A stretch of 64,000 bases of DNA, taken from Gymnodinialimonas phycosphaerae (GTDB lineage Bacteria > Pseudomonadota > Alphaproteobacteria > Rhodobacterales > Rhodobacteraceae). The first letter of the stretch is position 1. Each line of letters opens with the position of its first letter. Under the pieces are notes generated by a model. It had not been told where the DNA came from. It saw only the letters and a program-made list of their open reading frames with translations, and made no database searches. Below are positions 1-8,740 of the stretch, piece after piece. The stretch covers positions 1,178,001 through 1,242,000 of the forward strand of contig NZ_JAIMBW010000001.1 of NCBI RefSeq assembly GCF_019195455.1, in the 5' to 3' direction. A program made the position numbers and the translations under genes.

Positions 1-1094
1 TGCAGCTCAAAGAGCCGCCATTTCAGGGCACGTTGGCAGGCCGCCGAAAGCGTCTGCGTGAAAGCCGCCGAGATCACCAGCGGCCCTTTCTTGTCGTCCG
101 GGGCAACGCCCGACACGGCGACCGGGTCGCACAGCGCGAAGGCGCAGCCGTCGCCCGGCGCGGTGACGTCCACCCACGCGATGTCTTGTGCCGCCATGAA
201 CGACAGGTCCGCGCGCAGGCGTCGTGCGGCAGGCAGAAAGCTGACCATGGGCACAACGTGGCCAAGGGTCAGCAAGGACACGACCGGGCCGTCCCCCGGC
301 ACCCGACCCGCGCGGATCAGGTCTGCCAGCACTGACACGGCGATATAGGCCCCCGAGGAATGGCCGACGATCAACACCTCGTCCACATCCCTGCGCAAGA
401 CCTCGGCAATGCGGGCGGCGAACTCGGCCATGCGCGCCTCTTGCTCGGGCGGGTAGGCACCGTAAAGACGCGAGGAAAAGGCGTAATCCTTCATCAGGTA
501 CCATGCAAACAAAGCGTCGCGCCGCGCGCACCACCGCAAGACAAGCCACATCGTGAACCCGCCACCGGCCAACGCCAGCGCAAACATGACCGTCAGCGCG
601 CCTTGCGCGGGCATCGCCAGGCCCATCGCATCCGCCACGCGCCACAGGCCAATGCCGATTCCCACACCCACAAGGACCGCCAGCACCATTGCCAGCAGGA
701 GTTGGCCAAGAAGCACCACCACCGGGTAGAGCGCCGCGATAACTGGGCCTTTGCGCAGCCGCATAAGTCGGAACAAAGCGCCCGTGCCGATGTAGATCCA
801 CGCCGTCCGCGCCAAGGCCCCGTAGGTCGCCAAAACCCCGCCCGCCATCCGCGTCCGCACGATGTCGGCCCAGTATAGCACCTCCAACTCGGCACTGACC
901 GTTGCGCCCTCCATCACCGCATCCACGCCCCAGCCGAAGCGCGCGCCCGTGGGCGCTTTTGCAGTCGCGATCTCGAAGCCCGAAAGGCGCGCCTGCACGG
1001 CGGCCTCGCGGCGATACCGCTCGCGGTAGGCGCGCGGTGGCACCGGGTCAAACCCCGGAATGTAAAGGACATGTCTGCGTGTGACCTGCGTCAT
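1..1094 (-). CDS. Membrane-anchored alpha/beta-hydrolase-fold protein (3' end outside window)
   Basis: About 364 codons are open from the ATG at 1094 to the window edge, so the C terminus is missing. The N terminus has the compact LYIPGFDP motif. Two hydrophobic membrane segments follow, at about residues 118-150 and 165-188. A nucleophile-elbow motif GHSSG sits at residues 244-248 in a VLIVGHSSGAYIA context, typical of serine alpha/beta hydrolases, so Ser247 is the likely nucleophile. No specific substrate family is recognised. It lies 40 bp downstream of ccdA on the same strand and may be cotranscribed. An esterase or lipase-like role at the inner membrane is inference. Confidence 0.6.
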   Translation of the reverse strand, partial: MTQVTRRHVLYIPGFDPVPPRAYRERYRREAAVQARLSGFEIATAKAPTGARFGWGVDAVMEGATVSAELEVLYWADIVRTRMAGGVLATYGALARTAWIYIGTGALFRLMRLRKGPVIAALYPVVVLLGQLLLAMVLAVLVGVGIGIGLWRVADAMGLAMPAQGALTVMFALALAGGGFTMWLVLRWCARRDALFAWYLMKDYAFSSRLYGAYPPEQEARMAEFAARIAEVLRRDVDEVLIVGHSSGAYIAVSVLADLIRAGRVPGDGPVVSLLTLGHVVPMVSFLPAARRLRADLSFMAAQDIAWVDVTAPGDGCAFALCDPVAVSGVAPDDKKGPLVISAAFTQTLSAACQRALKWRLFEL

Positions 1095-1134
1095 GGCCGC
1101 AGCATAGCCATGGATTGCGGCAGGGCTAGGGCAA

Positions 1135-1890
1135 TTACCCCAACTGGCCCAGGGCTGGAAACGTCTCCAGCAACCAGAACGCGAAGGCCGAGAATGCCCC
1201 CGTCATCAGCGCCAGGCCTACGGCCACCAGAAGCACGCCCATGATCCGCTCGATCAGCTTCATATGCCGCTTCATGCGCCCCATAAGGCCCTGGGCGCGG
1301 TCGATGAAGGCGGCGGCCAGAAGGAACGGCAGGCCAAGCCCCACCGCATAGACCCCCAACAGCAGCGTGCCGCGCTGGACGCTGGATTCCTGCGCCGCAA
1401 TTGACAGGATCGCACCCAGTTGCGGGCCGATGCACGGGGTCCACCCGAAGGCGAAGGCAAGGCCCAGAACATAGGCCCCCAGGGTCGAGCCCCCCTTGTC
1501 CCCCGCATCCAGCCGCGCTTCGCGATCCAGCAGCGGGATGCGAAAGATACCCAGGAAATGCAGTCCGAAGATGATCACGATGGCGCCCGAGATGCGCGCC
1601 AGAAGGATCTGGTTTTGCAAGAAGAACTGCCCCAGAAGCGACGCCGTGAAGCCCAGGAAGACGAAGACGGTCGACAGCCCCATCACGAAGAAGATCGCCG
1701 GGATCAGCGCCTTGCGTCGGGCGGCCTTCGCCTCTCCCTCGATATCGCTCATCGTGATCCCGCCCATGTAGGCCAGGTACGGCGGCACGATCGGCAAGAC
1801 GCAGGGGCTGAGAAAACTCAGGATCCCCGCCGCCAGCGCCACGATCATCGCCGGCAAAAGCGAGGCGTCAAAAAGGTCAATTCCGAACAT
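1135..1890 (-). CDS. ccdA: Cytochrome c biogenesis protein CcdA
   Basis: This 251-residue protein is the small form of the DsbD transmembrane domain. It carries thiol reducing equivalents from cytoplasmic thioredoxin across the inner membrane to periplasmic apocytochrome c reduction factors. The two catalytic cysteines lie in the expected motifs: LSPCVLP (Cys30) in the first helix and WTPCIGP (Cys153) in the fourth. Six hydrophobic segments are visible and the length is normal. It fits a genome with c-type cytochromes such as the one at 7122. The start ATG at 1890 diverges from the TusA-family gene at 2002, itself a thiol-sulfur carrier family. Confidence 0.93.
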   Translation of the reverse strand: MFGIDLFDASLLPAMIVALAAGILSFLSPCVLPIVPPYLAYMGGITMSDIEGEAKAARRKALIPAIFFVMGLSTVFVFLGFTASLLGQFFLQNQILLARISGAIVIIFGLHFLGIFRIPLLDREARLDAGDKGGSTLGAYVLGLAFAFGWTPCIGPQLGAILSIAAQESSVQRGTLLLGVYAVGLGLPFLLAAAFIDRAQGLMGRMKRHMKLIERIMGVLLVAVGLALMTGAFSAFAFWLLETFPALGQLG

Positions 1891-2001
1891 GTCCCACCCT
1901 TATTCCGACCGACGCGCGCCGTCACGGGGCCATTCGGTCACATTCGCGTGGACGCAGGCCCCGCAGGCCCGTATCAGCCTCCAAGCCAAGAGATTGACCC
2001 A

Positions 2002-2226
2002 ATGCACGAGATCGACGCCCGCGACCTGCTCTGCCCCCTGCCCGTCCTGCGCCTGCGCAAGGCGCTGGAACGGGCTGAACCCGGCGACACGCTGCGCCTG
2101 ATCGCCACGGATCCGGCGGCTCTTATCGACGTGCCGCATTTCTGCACCGAACAAGGCCACGATTTCCTCGGCGCCACACCGCTGGATGGGCGCGCCACAG
2201 CCTACACCGTTCGAAAACGCGCCTGA
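2002..2226 (+). CDS. TusA-family sulfurtransferase
   Basis: This 74-residue protein has the TusA/SirA two-layer fold signature: ARDLLCPLPVLRLRKAL near the N terminus, with the conserved persulfide-carrying Cys11 followed by Pro-x-Pro. The rest, including the motif DPAALIDVPHFC, matches the family. TusA proteins relay sulfur for tRNA thiolation, molybdenum cofactor or other sulfur routes. The ATG at 2002 was chosen because it gives the normal TusA length; upstream in-frame sequence looks non-coding. It diverges from ccdA. Which sulfur pathway it serves cannot be decided here. Confidence 0.85.
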   Translation: MHEIDARDLLCPLPVLRLRKALERAEPGDTLRLIATDPAALIDVPHFCTEQGHDFLGATPLDGRATAYTVRKRA

Positions 2227-2250
2227 AGCGGCCCTTGCGCGCGCCGCTCC

Positions 2251-2283
2251 CCCTGCTTCATCTTGCCAAATACAACTCAATCC
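2251..2283. repeat. 33-bp intergenic repeat, copy 1
   Basis: These 33 bases, containing the core CTTCATCTTGCCAAATACAA, are identical to 43143-43175. A partial copy of the first 15 bases (CTGCTTCATCTTGCC) occurs at 14087-14101. All three follow a gene end. This looks like a dispersed intergenic element of the kind common in Rhodobacterales. Confidence 0.75.
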
Positions 2284-2318
2284 CACAGCCCGCCACAGGC
2301 CCCGCCGCCTGCCGTGGC

Positions 2319-3395
2319 TCAGGCACCGAACACCACCATCGCGCGCGGATCCCAAGCGACACGGGTGCGCGCGCCCACGGCCAGCACCTCGCGCCCCACC
2401 ACGTTGCGCATGGAAATGCGCACAGGCGCGGCAGACCCATCGAGGCGGACATCATAATAAGTCATGTCGCCATAATAGACGACCTCATCGATCACGCCCT
2501 CGGTCTCACGGGCGCGCGTCGTCTCGCCTTCAAACAGGATCGAGAGCGTCTCGGGTCGCAACCCGACCTCGCAGTCGCCCGACACAGCCCCGCCGGGCAT
2601 CTGCCCGGTCTCCAGCGGCGCCGTTCCAAGGCCCGCCACCTCCACCGATCCCTCCTGCACCCGGCCCGGCAGGAAGTTCATCACCCCGATGAAATCCGCC
2701 ACCCGGCGGCTATTGGGACGGCGGTAGAGCACCTCTGGATCATCGAGTTGCGCGATCTCGCCCTCGAACATGACCGCGATGCGGTCCGACATCACCAACG
2801 CCTCTTCCTGATCATGGGTAACCAGAATGAAGGTGATGCCCACATCGCGTTGCAGCTTGATCAGCTCTACCTGCATCTCTTCGCGCTTCTTGCGATCCAG
2901 TGCCGACAGCGGCTCATCCAGCAGCAGCACCTTGGGCTTCAGGATCAACGCCCGCGCTAGCGCCACCCGCTGGCGTTGCCCGCCTGACAGCGCATGGGCC
3001 GCGCGGCTTCCGTATTGCCCCAGCCCCACCATGTCCAACGCTTCGCCAATGGCGCGCGTCTTTTCGGCGGCACTCATGGCCGCGCGGCGCAGGCCAAAAC
3101 CGACGTTCTGCGCCACCGTGAGGTGGGGAAATATCGCATAGCTTTGGAACACCATGTTGGTCGGTCGCTCATTGGGCGGTACCCCCGCCATATCCCCGCC
3201 CGACAGCGTGATGACGCCCGATGAAATCTCTTCAAATCCGGCGATGGCGCGCAGAAGCGTGGTCTTGCCACAGCCAGACGGCCCCAGCAGCGAGAAGAAC
3301 TCGCCCGCCCCGATCTCGGCACTGATGCCGCGCAGGGCGTGGTAGTCGCCATAGTACTTGTTCACGTCACGCAAGGTGATCAGCGGCGCAGTCAT
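2319..3395 (-). CDS. potA: Polyamine-type ABC transporter ATP-binding protein (PotA-like)
   Basis: This 358-residue ATPase energises the PotB/PotC-type permeases encoded just upstream. Walker A is GPSGCGKT at residues 38-45, the signature LSGGQRQRVALARAL starts at 136, and Walker B is VLLLDEP near 156-162. A C-terminal TOBE region of about 90 residues is typical of the spermidine/putrescine and related PotA/FbpC group. The start is the ATG at 3395, which overlaps the permease stop by four bases (ATGA). The longer open frame upstream is permease sequence read out of frame. Polyamine specificity is inferred from family resemblance; no binding protein is encoded nearby. Confidence 0.88.
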   Translation of the reverse strand: MTAPLITLRDVNKYYGDYHALRGISAEIGAGEFFSLLGPSGCGKTTLLRAIAGFEEISSGVITLSGGDMAGVPPNERPTNMVFQSYAIFPHLTVAQNVGFGLRRAAMSAAEKTRAIGEALDMVGLGQYGSRAAHALSGGQRQRVALARALILKPKVLLLDEPLSALDRKKREEMQVELIKLQRDVGITFILVTHDQEEALVMSDRIAVMFEGEIAQLDDPEVLYRRPNSRRVADFIGVMNFLPGRVQEGSVEVAGLGTAPLETGQMPGGAVSGDCEVGLRPETLSILFEGETTRARETEGVIDEVVYYGDMTYYDVRLDGSAAPVRISMRNVVGREVLAVGARTRVAWDPRAMVVFGA

Positions 3396-4198
3396 AGGAA
3401 GCCTCCGGCGTCGGATTGTCCGGCGCGGCGCAGGCCACGGCGGCGGAAGATGTCGGCCACGATCAACAGACAGATCGAAAGCGCCACAAGAATGGTGCCA
3501 AGCGCCATGACAACCGGCAGCCGCGCCGGGAACCGCAACTGCCCCCAAAGGTACACCGGCAACGTCGGCTCATTGCCCGACAGGAAGAAGGCGATGATGA
3601 ATTCATCCAAGCTAATGATGAAACAGATCAGCAACGAGGCGATGATCCCCGGCGTCACCAGCGGCAGGATGACAAGGCGGAAGGCACCCGCGCGCGTCTC
3701 GCCCAGATCAACGGCGGCCTCTTCCAGCGATACGTCGAGGCCTGCGAAACTGCCCTGAAGGATCGCGATGGCGAACGGCATGCACAAAAGCGTGTGGCCC
3801 AGGATGATCGTGTAGATCGACGTATCAAGGCCCAGTTGCATCAACACCACCAGCAGGGATATCGCCACGATCACCTCGGGCAGGACCAGCGGCAACATGA
3901 TGAACCCCATGATGCCCGCCTTGACCGGGAAGTCGTACCGCGTGGCGGCCCGCGCAGCGAACAGGCCCAGACAGGTCGCCAGAACCGCGACCGACACCGC
4001 GATGATCAACGAATTTATTGTCGCCTCATGGAGCGCCGGGATCGTGGCCAGTTGCGTGAACCAGTCCGTCGTGAAGCCCCGCAACGGAAAGGCGATGATC
4101 GTGCCGTCATTGAAGGCGAAAATCGGCAGCAGGATGATCGGCGCGTAAAGGAAAACCAGGTAGACGACAGCGAAAGTGCCAAGGGCGGAAAACCTCAT
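3392..4198 (-). CDS. potC: Polyamine-type ABC transporter permease (PotC-like)
   Basis: This 268-residue inner-membrane protein has about six transmembrane helices and the EAA loop that docks on the ATPase (LEEAAVDLGETRAGAFRLVI). Its length is normal for PotC. It overlaps the preceding permease gene and the following ATPase gene by four bases each (ATGA), so the three genes are translationally coupled. The ATG at 4198 was chosen from that coupling. It would form the channel with the PotB-like subunit. The transported compound is not proven by sequence. Confidence 0.88.
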   Translation of the reverse strand: MRFSALGTFAVVYLVFLYAPIILLPIFAFNDGTIIAFPLRGFTTDWFTQLATIPALHEATINSLIIAVSVAVLATCLGLFAARAATRYDFPVKAGIMGFIMLPLVLPEVIVAISLLVVLMQLGLDTSIYTIILGHTLLCMPFAIAILQGSFAGLDVSLEEAAVDLGETRAGAFRLVILPLVTPGIIASLLICFIISLDEFIIAFFLSGNEPTLPVYLWGQLRFPARLPVVMALGTILVALSICLLIVADIFRRRGLRRAGQSDAGGFL

Positions 4199-5259
4199 AT
4201 CCCCCACCTCCCCTTCGGCAGGAATACCGCGATGGCGATCGCTCCGCCCGCCATGATCAGCGCCATGACCCCCAATGTACCCGCGGGCCCGAAATAGGCG
4301 TCGCCGTTTTTCAGCACCCACCACAGGATGCCGATATCAACGACTGCCGCAGACCCCGCCAGCCCAAGGCCGGCAAGGCCTCCGCCAACACGGTCGTTCA
4401 AATGCACCCAAAAGCGGATGTGCAAGATCCCCCACGCCAGCGTGATCGTGACCCAGGCCATGGCAAACACCGCCAAGGTCGCCCCCATGGGCCGGTTCGA
4501 CAGGTCGAAGATCTGCACGTAGATCATGTTGGCGATCATCGTGCCGCCCGACCCGCCCACAAGGCGCGGCGTCACGTAGTCGCCTACCGTCGGGATCGAG
4601 ACGATCAGAACGGCGGCCAGAACCCCCGGCATGGCCAGGGGCAGGGTCACACGCAGAAACGTCATGGCGGTGGCCTCGCCCAGGTCCTTTGCGGCCTCCA
4701 GCAGGCTGCGGTCGATCTTCTCCAGGCTCACGAAGATCGGCAGGATCGCAAAGGGCGCGAAGGCATGGGCCAGTGTGATGACAACGGCATTGGCATTGTA
4801 GAGGATGAACGACAGCGGCTCTTCGATGAAGCCAAGCCCGATGAGCGTGCCGTTGATCGGTCCGTCATAGGCCAGGATCACGCGCCACAGGAAAATTCGG
4901 ATCAGGTAGCTGGTCCAGAAGGGGATCGTGATCAAGAACAGCCACAGCGCCTTCTTCTCAGGCCGCACGTGAAAGCTGATGAAATAGGCAATCGGGAAGG
5001 CCAGCACGACCGTTACCGCCGTGACCGAGGCCGCGATCCGCAAGGACCGCAACATCAGCGCCCGGTAAAGCGGGTCCGTCAGCGCCTCGCGGTAGTTTTC
5101 TAGCGTAAAGGTGCGGTCGATGGTCAGGAAATTCTGGGTCCAGAAGCTGAACATCACGATCGTCAGAAGCGGCACCGCCAGAAGCAGCAGCGCATAGATC
5201 AGCGCCGGGCTGACCGTGATCAGCCCCTGCCGCGCCTCTTTTGACATGCCGCGTGCCAT
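4195..5259 (-). CDS. potB: Polyamine-type ABC transporter permease (PotB-like) with extra C-terminal helices
   Basis: This 354-residue protein is the first gene of the three-gene operon. The first 285 or so residues form a standard PotB-type permease with an EAA loop (LLEAAKDLGEATAMTFLRVT). After the usual end, about 65 further residues contain two more hydrophobic segments (VVDIGILWWVLKNG and GVMALIMAGGAIAIAVFL), separated by a short polar stretch. PotB proteins are normally about 280-300 residues, so this extension is unusual. No periplasmic binding protein gene adjoins the operon, so the receptor must be encoded elsewhere. Confidence 0.87.
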   Translation of the reverse strand: MARGMSKEARQGLITVSPALIYALLLLAVPLLTIVMFSFWTQNFLTIDRTFTLENYREALTDPLYRALMLRSLRIAASVTAVTVVLAFPIAYFISFHVRPEKKALWLFLITIPFWTSYLIRIFLWRVILAYDGPINGTLIGLGFIEEPLSFILYNANAVVITLAHAFAPFAILPIFVSLEKIDRSLLEAAKDLGEATAMTFLRVTLPLAMPGVLAAVLIVSIPTVGDYVTPRLVGGSGGTMIANMIYVQIFDLSNRPMGATLAVFAMAWVTITLAWGILHIRFWVHLNDRVGGGLAGLGLAGSAAVVDIGILWWVLKNGDAYFGPAGTLGVMALIMAGGAIAIAVFLPKGRWGI

Positions 5260-5679
5260 CGCCGCTCCACCCTGTTGCGCGGATACGATTGCCGCTTGTG
5301 ACGGCGATCACAAGACGGGATCGCACCTGCGGCGTCGTAAATTTCTTCGCAGCAAGCGGTGTTGATCACCCTGACGGCGTGCGCCCCTGATCGATGAACG
5401 GCCCTCACATCCGATTGAGGCAAGTGATTCTGCCAGATGTGGCCTTGCGCGGACCACAAGGGCGTCGATGCCCTCTCCCGCATCGCTTCAAGGAAACAAT
5501 AGCCCGACGCCACGGTGGATTGTTAACCTCTTGTTCTGAATTTCGGCCCTTTTTGCGTCCCGAATTGACATGGATCAACTCCGACGCAGTGCAGATCTGA
5601 AAAGTGACACGTGACATATGAATATTCGAATGTATTTGTGGTCAAGATAATGTGAACATCGTTCAAAAAGAGGGTCAAG
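5260..5679. other. Intergenic region between divergent potB and the VPLPA-CTERM gene
   Basis: No convincing gene is visible in these 420 bases. The right half is distinctly AT-rich and contains the E-box-like palindrome CACGTG near 5612 and the palindrome ATTCGAAT near 5625. It must hold the promoters of both divergent transcription units. A TTGACA hexamer lies near 5565, but no good -10 partner was found, so no promoter is called. Confidence 0.5.
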
Positions 5680-6858
5680 ATGAAGAAAACACATTTAGTT
5701 CCGTTATTATTAACCACAGCGATGGTAGCCACGCCGGTTGCCAGCGTTGCCAGTACCGTTGGCTTGACCTGGAACACGGACAACGTGGTCGTAGGCCCAT
5801 CAGTACCCACCCCCGAAGGTGATTTGGCCGCTGTCAGCGTTGTTTATCAGGGCTTGCCTGATACGGCAGAGACCAATGGGCAAGTGTACTACGAGGCGCC
5901 GGAAGCCAACTCACCCGGCCTGATCGGGATCACGCAACAGTACACGACCGGACAGGGCACTTTCGACGGCTGCATCCGCGCCAGTGCGGCTCTTGAATGT
6001 GCGACTGGCTTCCAGACGGGCAACCGTTTCAAGCTGCAACTCACGGATACCGGGGCCGTTGATCTCGTTTTCGATGTCAACAATCTTCCCGCCGGAGAAA
6101 ACATCTACCAGGTGTTCGGGCGCGCCGTGAACCTTACCACGCAAATGCTCGATTCCTTCGTGGTCGAGCTTGGCTACGGTGTTGGTGACGATTTCGTCGG
6201 CTCCGGTGCAGATGATGGTCTGAGTTTCGCCCAGAACCTGGAGCTTGGCCCGAACGACCTGACGGCCTTCACCCAATATCCGTTCGGGCTTTTCGGGGAT
6301 GCACCGACCAACAACTTCACGCTGGATGGCTTCTTCGATGATGAGCGCGCTGGCTTTGATTTGGACATCACCGAGGATATTCTGTCGACCTTCGGGATGT
6401 ACGGTGCCTACGACGACCTTTTCGGAAACTGGCTGTCCCGGGAAATGGCGCCCCAGGGTCTGCTGTGGGACGACGACGGCGATCCCAACACCGATGCCCT
6501 AGTGATGGCCTACTTCAACGAGGAGACCGGATTATGGGAGGTTCTGCGCAACGTCGACGTTAACGGCGAGGCGGAAAGCATTCTCAACAATCCGCTCTTC
6601 TTCGCGACCCGTGCCGAGGTTGAAGCCGCACTAGGCGTTCCGCTCGACTACGAGTTGAACATCGAGGATCTTGCCAACCTCAACCTCAACTTCGGGATCT
6701 CGCTTGCCGACAATTTCCAAGGCAGCAACTTCACGCTCCGCTTGGCGAGCACGGCGGTTCTTGCCCCCATTCCGCTTCCGGCAGGCGCATTGTTCCTGAT
6801 TGGCGGTCTTGCGGCCCTGGGCGCTTTGCGGCGGCGTCGCGGGCAGTCTGTCGCCTGA
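5680..6858 (+). CDS. VPLPA-CTERM sorting-domain surface protein
   Basis: This 392-residue protein starts with a lysine-led signal peptide (MKKTHLVPLLL, ending near VASVAS). It ends with the tripartite sorting tail of VPLPA-CTERM proteins: the PIPLPAGALFLIGG motif, a hydrophobic stretch and the basic RRRRGQ tail. Such tails are processed by a dedicated exosortase, not seen in this window. The mature part is acidic and Asp/Asn-rich, consistent with an exported or surface protein; no enzymatic motif is recognised. It is more AT-rich than its neighbours and is monocistronic, followed by a strong terminator. Confidence 0.8.
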   Translation: MKKTHLVPLLLTTAMVATPVASVASTVGLTWNTDNVVVGPSVPTPEGDLAAVSVVYQGLPDTAETNGQVYYEAPEANSPGLIGITQQYTTGQGTFDGCIRASAALECATGFQTGNRFKLQLTDTGAVDLVFDVNNLPAGENIYQVFGRAVNLTTQMLDSFVVELGYGVGDDFVGSGADDGLSFAQNLELGPNDLTAFTQYPFGLFGDAPTNNFTLDGFFDDERAGFDLDITEDILSTFGMYGAYDDLFGNWLSREMAPQGLLWDDDGDPNTDALVMAYFNEETGLWEVLRNVDVNGEAESILNNPLFFATRAEVEAALGVPLDYELNIEDLANLNLNFGISLADNFQGSNFTLRLASTAVLAPIPLPAGALFLIGGLAALGALRRRRGQSVA

Positions 6859-6882
6859 CTGCAATCCAACCCAATTTGAAAG

Positions 6883-6912
6883 GCCCCCAGCGGAGACGCC
6901 GGGGGCTTTTTT
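6883..6912 (+). terminator. Rho-independent terminator after the VPLPA-CTERM gene
   Basis: The stem GCCCCC/GGGGGC with an inner GCG/CGC pair around a GAGA loop is followed directly by six T residues (6907-6912). It sits 24 bp after the stop codon. Confidence 0.85.
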
Positions 6913-7121
6913 CGTCTTGGCACCACTATGGCCCGCCCGGCGCAGCATACATCCGCACCGCCAAACCCCGGATGTGACTGCGTCCCTGCCGCCCATCCCT
7001 GCGGAATATTTGACCCATATCGCTTCAACGCGTCCCGAAGCCTCCAGACTGACGGGTAGCGAAGGTCGGCCCGTTGGTGAGAGGGCGCGGCTCTCGATGC
7101 AGAAAACTGAAGGAGAACGTT

Positions 7122-7460
7122 ATGGATTTCGCACCAACCTTGGCAGGCGCAATTTCACTGGCAGCCCTCTTCGCGTTGCCCGTGGCTGCGCAACAGACCA
7201 TGACCGCCGGTCAGGACCAGTATATGCAGGCATGCGCAAGTTGCCATGGCGCTAGCGGAACTGGCGACGGTCCGCTGCTTGATATTATCATGTTCATTGA
7301 TGGGCGCACCGGCATTCGAGGTCACGGATACCCGATGCCAGTTTGGGGAGATCGCTTTTCGTCCGAACTCGGCGAGTCCGCCGGCCCCTATGGCGCGGAA
7401 CTGGCCATTCGCGGCCGGGTGCTGGCACTCGCCGAATACTTGGAATCCATCCAGCAATAA
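7122..7460 (+). CDS. Small periplasmic c-type cytochrome, apparently shortened
   Basis: This 112-residue protein has a signal peptide ending in VAAQ and one heme-attachment motif CASCH. A likely axial methionine lies in GHGYPMPVWGDRF. The C terminus (AIRGRVLALAEYLESIQ) resembles Roseobacter cytochromes c. The segment between CHGASGTGDGPL and DIIMFIDGRTG is very short. In related proteins as I recall them, about 25 residues lie here, so an internal in-frame deletion is suspected. The ATG at 7122 follows AGGAG at 7111-7115. Electron-transfer function is inferred from the heme motif. Confidence 0.75.
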   Translation: MDFAPTLAGAISLAALFALPVAAQQTMTAGQDQYMQACASCHGASGTGDGPLLDIIMFIDGRTGIRGHGYPMPVWGDRFSSELGESAGPYGAELAIRGRVLALAEYLESIQQ

Positions 7461-7478
7461 ACGTGAACGCAAATGAGA

Positions 7479-7505
7479 CAGGCCGCCCCGTTTGAGGGCG
7501 GCCTG
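7479..7505. terminator. Bidirectional hairpin between convergent cytochrome c and rpsI genes
   Basis: A perfect 10-bp stem CAGGCCGCCC/GGGCGGCCTG encloses a 7-nt loop, 18 bp after the cytochrome stop and 25 bp after the rpsI stop. Short T-rich sequence follows on the minus strand (TCTCATTT) and a weaker one on the plus strand, so it may serve both genes. Confidence 0.7.
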
Positions 7506-7530
7506 CGTGCAATTTGTCGTGATCCAGGGA

Positions 7531-8025
7531 TCAGCGCTTGGAGAACTGGAAGCTCTTACGGGCTTTCGCCTTACCAAACTTCTTACGTTCAACCACACGG
7601 CTGTCGCGGGTCAGGAAGCCTGCCGCTTTCAGGGCACCGCGAAGCGAGGGCTCATAAAGCTGCAATGCCTTGGAGACACCGTGACGGACCGCACCGGCCT
7701 GACCGGAAAGGCCACCACCTTTAACGGTTGCCATGACGTCGAACTCGCCATCCACACCAGCGACGGTGAAGGGCTGACGCAGCATCATCTGCAACACGGG
7801 ACGCGCGAAGTAGACGGGCATGTCCTTGCCGTTGACGGTGATCTTGCCGGAACCGGGCTTGATCCAGACACGGGCGACCGCGTCCTTCCGCTTGCCGGTG
7901 GCGTAGGAGCGTCCAAGCGCATCGCGCTGGGGCTCACGGGTGATGGTTTCCACGACAGGAGCTGCCGCTTCAACGCCTTCGACGGAGCCGCGCAGCTCAT
8001 CGAGGGAGGAAAGGGTCTCGGCCAT
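7531..8025 (-). CDS. rpsI: 30S ribosomal protein S9
   Basis: This 164-residue protein carries the S9 core from [13 protein letters not shown] to the C terminus, which ends in the invariant SKR tail that contacts P-site tRNA. The N terminus has an acidic extension of about 38 residues, seen in alphaproteobacterial S9 proteins but not in the 130-residue E. coli form. The gene follows rplM with a one-base TAATG overlap, so the pair is translationally coupled, as in most bacteria. It is convergent with the cytochrome gene and shares the hairpin terminator. Confidence 0.97.
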   Translation of the reverse strand: MAETLSSLDELRGSVEGVEAAAPVVETITREPQRDALGRSYATGKRKDAVARVWIKPGSGKITVNGKDMPVYFARPVLQMMLRQPFTVAGVDGEFDVMATVKGGGLSGQAGAVRHGVSKALQLYEPSLRGALKAAGFLTRDSRVVERKKFGKAKARKSFQFSKR

Positions 8026-8489
8026 TATTTAGCCCCCCGTGTGTTCTTGGAGTTCATGGAAGCAACGTCGACAACGATCGGATCCTGCGCCTCGTGGGGA
8101 TGCTCGGCACCGGCATAGATGCGAAGGTTGGTCATCTGTTGACGCGACAGCTTGCCGCCGGGCAGCATGCGCTTGACGGCTTGCATCAGCACGCGCTCGG
8201 GGTACTTGCCCTCAAGGATCTGACCGGTCGTGCGGGATTTGATGCCGCCCGGATAGCCGGTGTGCCAGTAGTTCGGCTTGTCGCGCTTGTTACCCGTCAC
8301 CTGCACCTTTTCGGCGTTGATGACGATAACGTTGTCGCCCATGTCCATGGACGGCGTGAAGGACGGCTTGTGCTTGCCGCGAAGACGCATGGCGATCACC
8401 GACGCAAGACGGCCCAACACAACGCCTTCGGCGTCAATGATGATCCATTTCTTGTCGATATCCGCCGGCGTGGCAGAGAAGGTTTTCAT
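8025..8489 (-). CDS. rplM: 50S ribosomal protein L13
   Basis: This 154-residue protein has the L13 signature, including [17 protein letters not shown] near the N terminus, [15 protein letters not shown] and the MLPGGKLSR region. The ATG at 8489 gives the standard start [15 protein letters not shown]; sequence upstream is non-coding leader. It is the first gene of the rplM-rpsI operon. The 90-odd bases upstream would form the leader that can carry L13 autoregulation, but I could not identify a defined regulatory RNA structure. Confidence 0.97.
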   Translation of the reverse strand: MKTFSATPADIDKKWIIIDAEGVVLGRLASVIAMRLRGKHKPSFTPSMDMGDNVIVINAEKVQVTGNKRDKPNYWHTGYPGGIKSRTTGQILEGKYPERVLMQAVKRMLPGGKLSRQQMTNLRIYAGAEHPHEAQDPIVVDVASMNSKNTRGAK

Positions 8490-8582
8490 CGGGTATTTCC
8501 TTACGGGTGAGCTTGGCGGCCGGAATGGCCGCTTTGCCCCAGAAAAACGAAAGAGGGCACCTGCCCCCCGAACATGAGCGTC

Positions 8583-8609
8583 TTCTAACGGGTTGCACCG
8601 CCACGTCAA
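8583..8609 (-). promoter_or_regulatory. Candidate promoter of rplM-rpsI
   Basis: On the minus strand TTGACG (8609-8604) is followed after 15 bp by TTAGAA (8588-8583), or after 17 bp by AGAAGA. The -35 hexamer is good, the -10 weak, and the position about 95 bp before rplM is suitable. Confidence 0.35.
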
Positions 8610-8740
8610 GGGGTGTGAATTGGCGTGTAGCAAGCAAAAACAATGACTTACATATGGGGTTCTATTTTACCCCATAAATTTCAACGCGATTTGACCCTCA
8701 CCGCCGAACTCTCGCCAAAAGCCCAAGCCATCAAGTCCCC

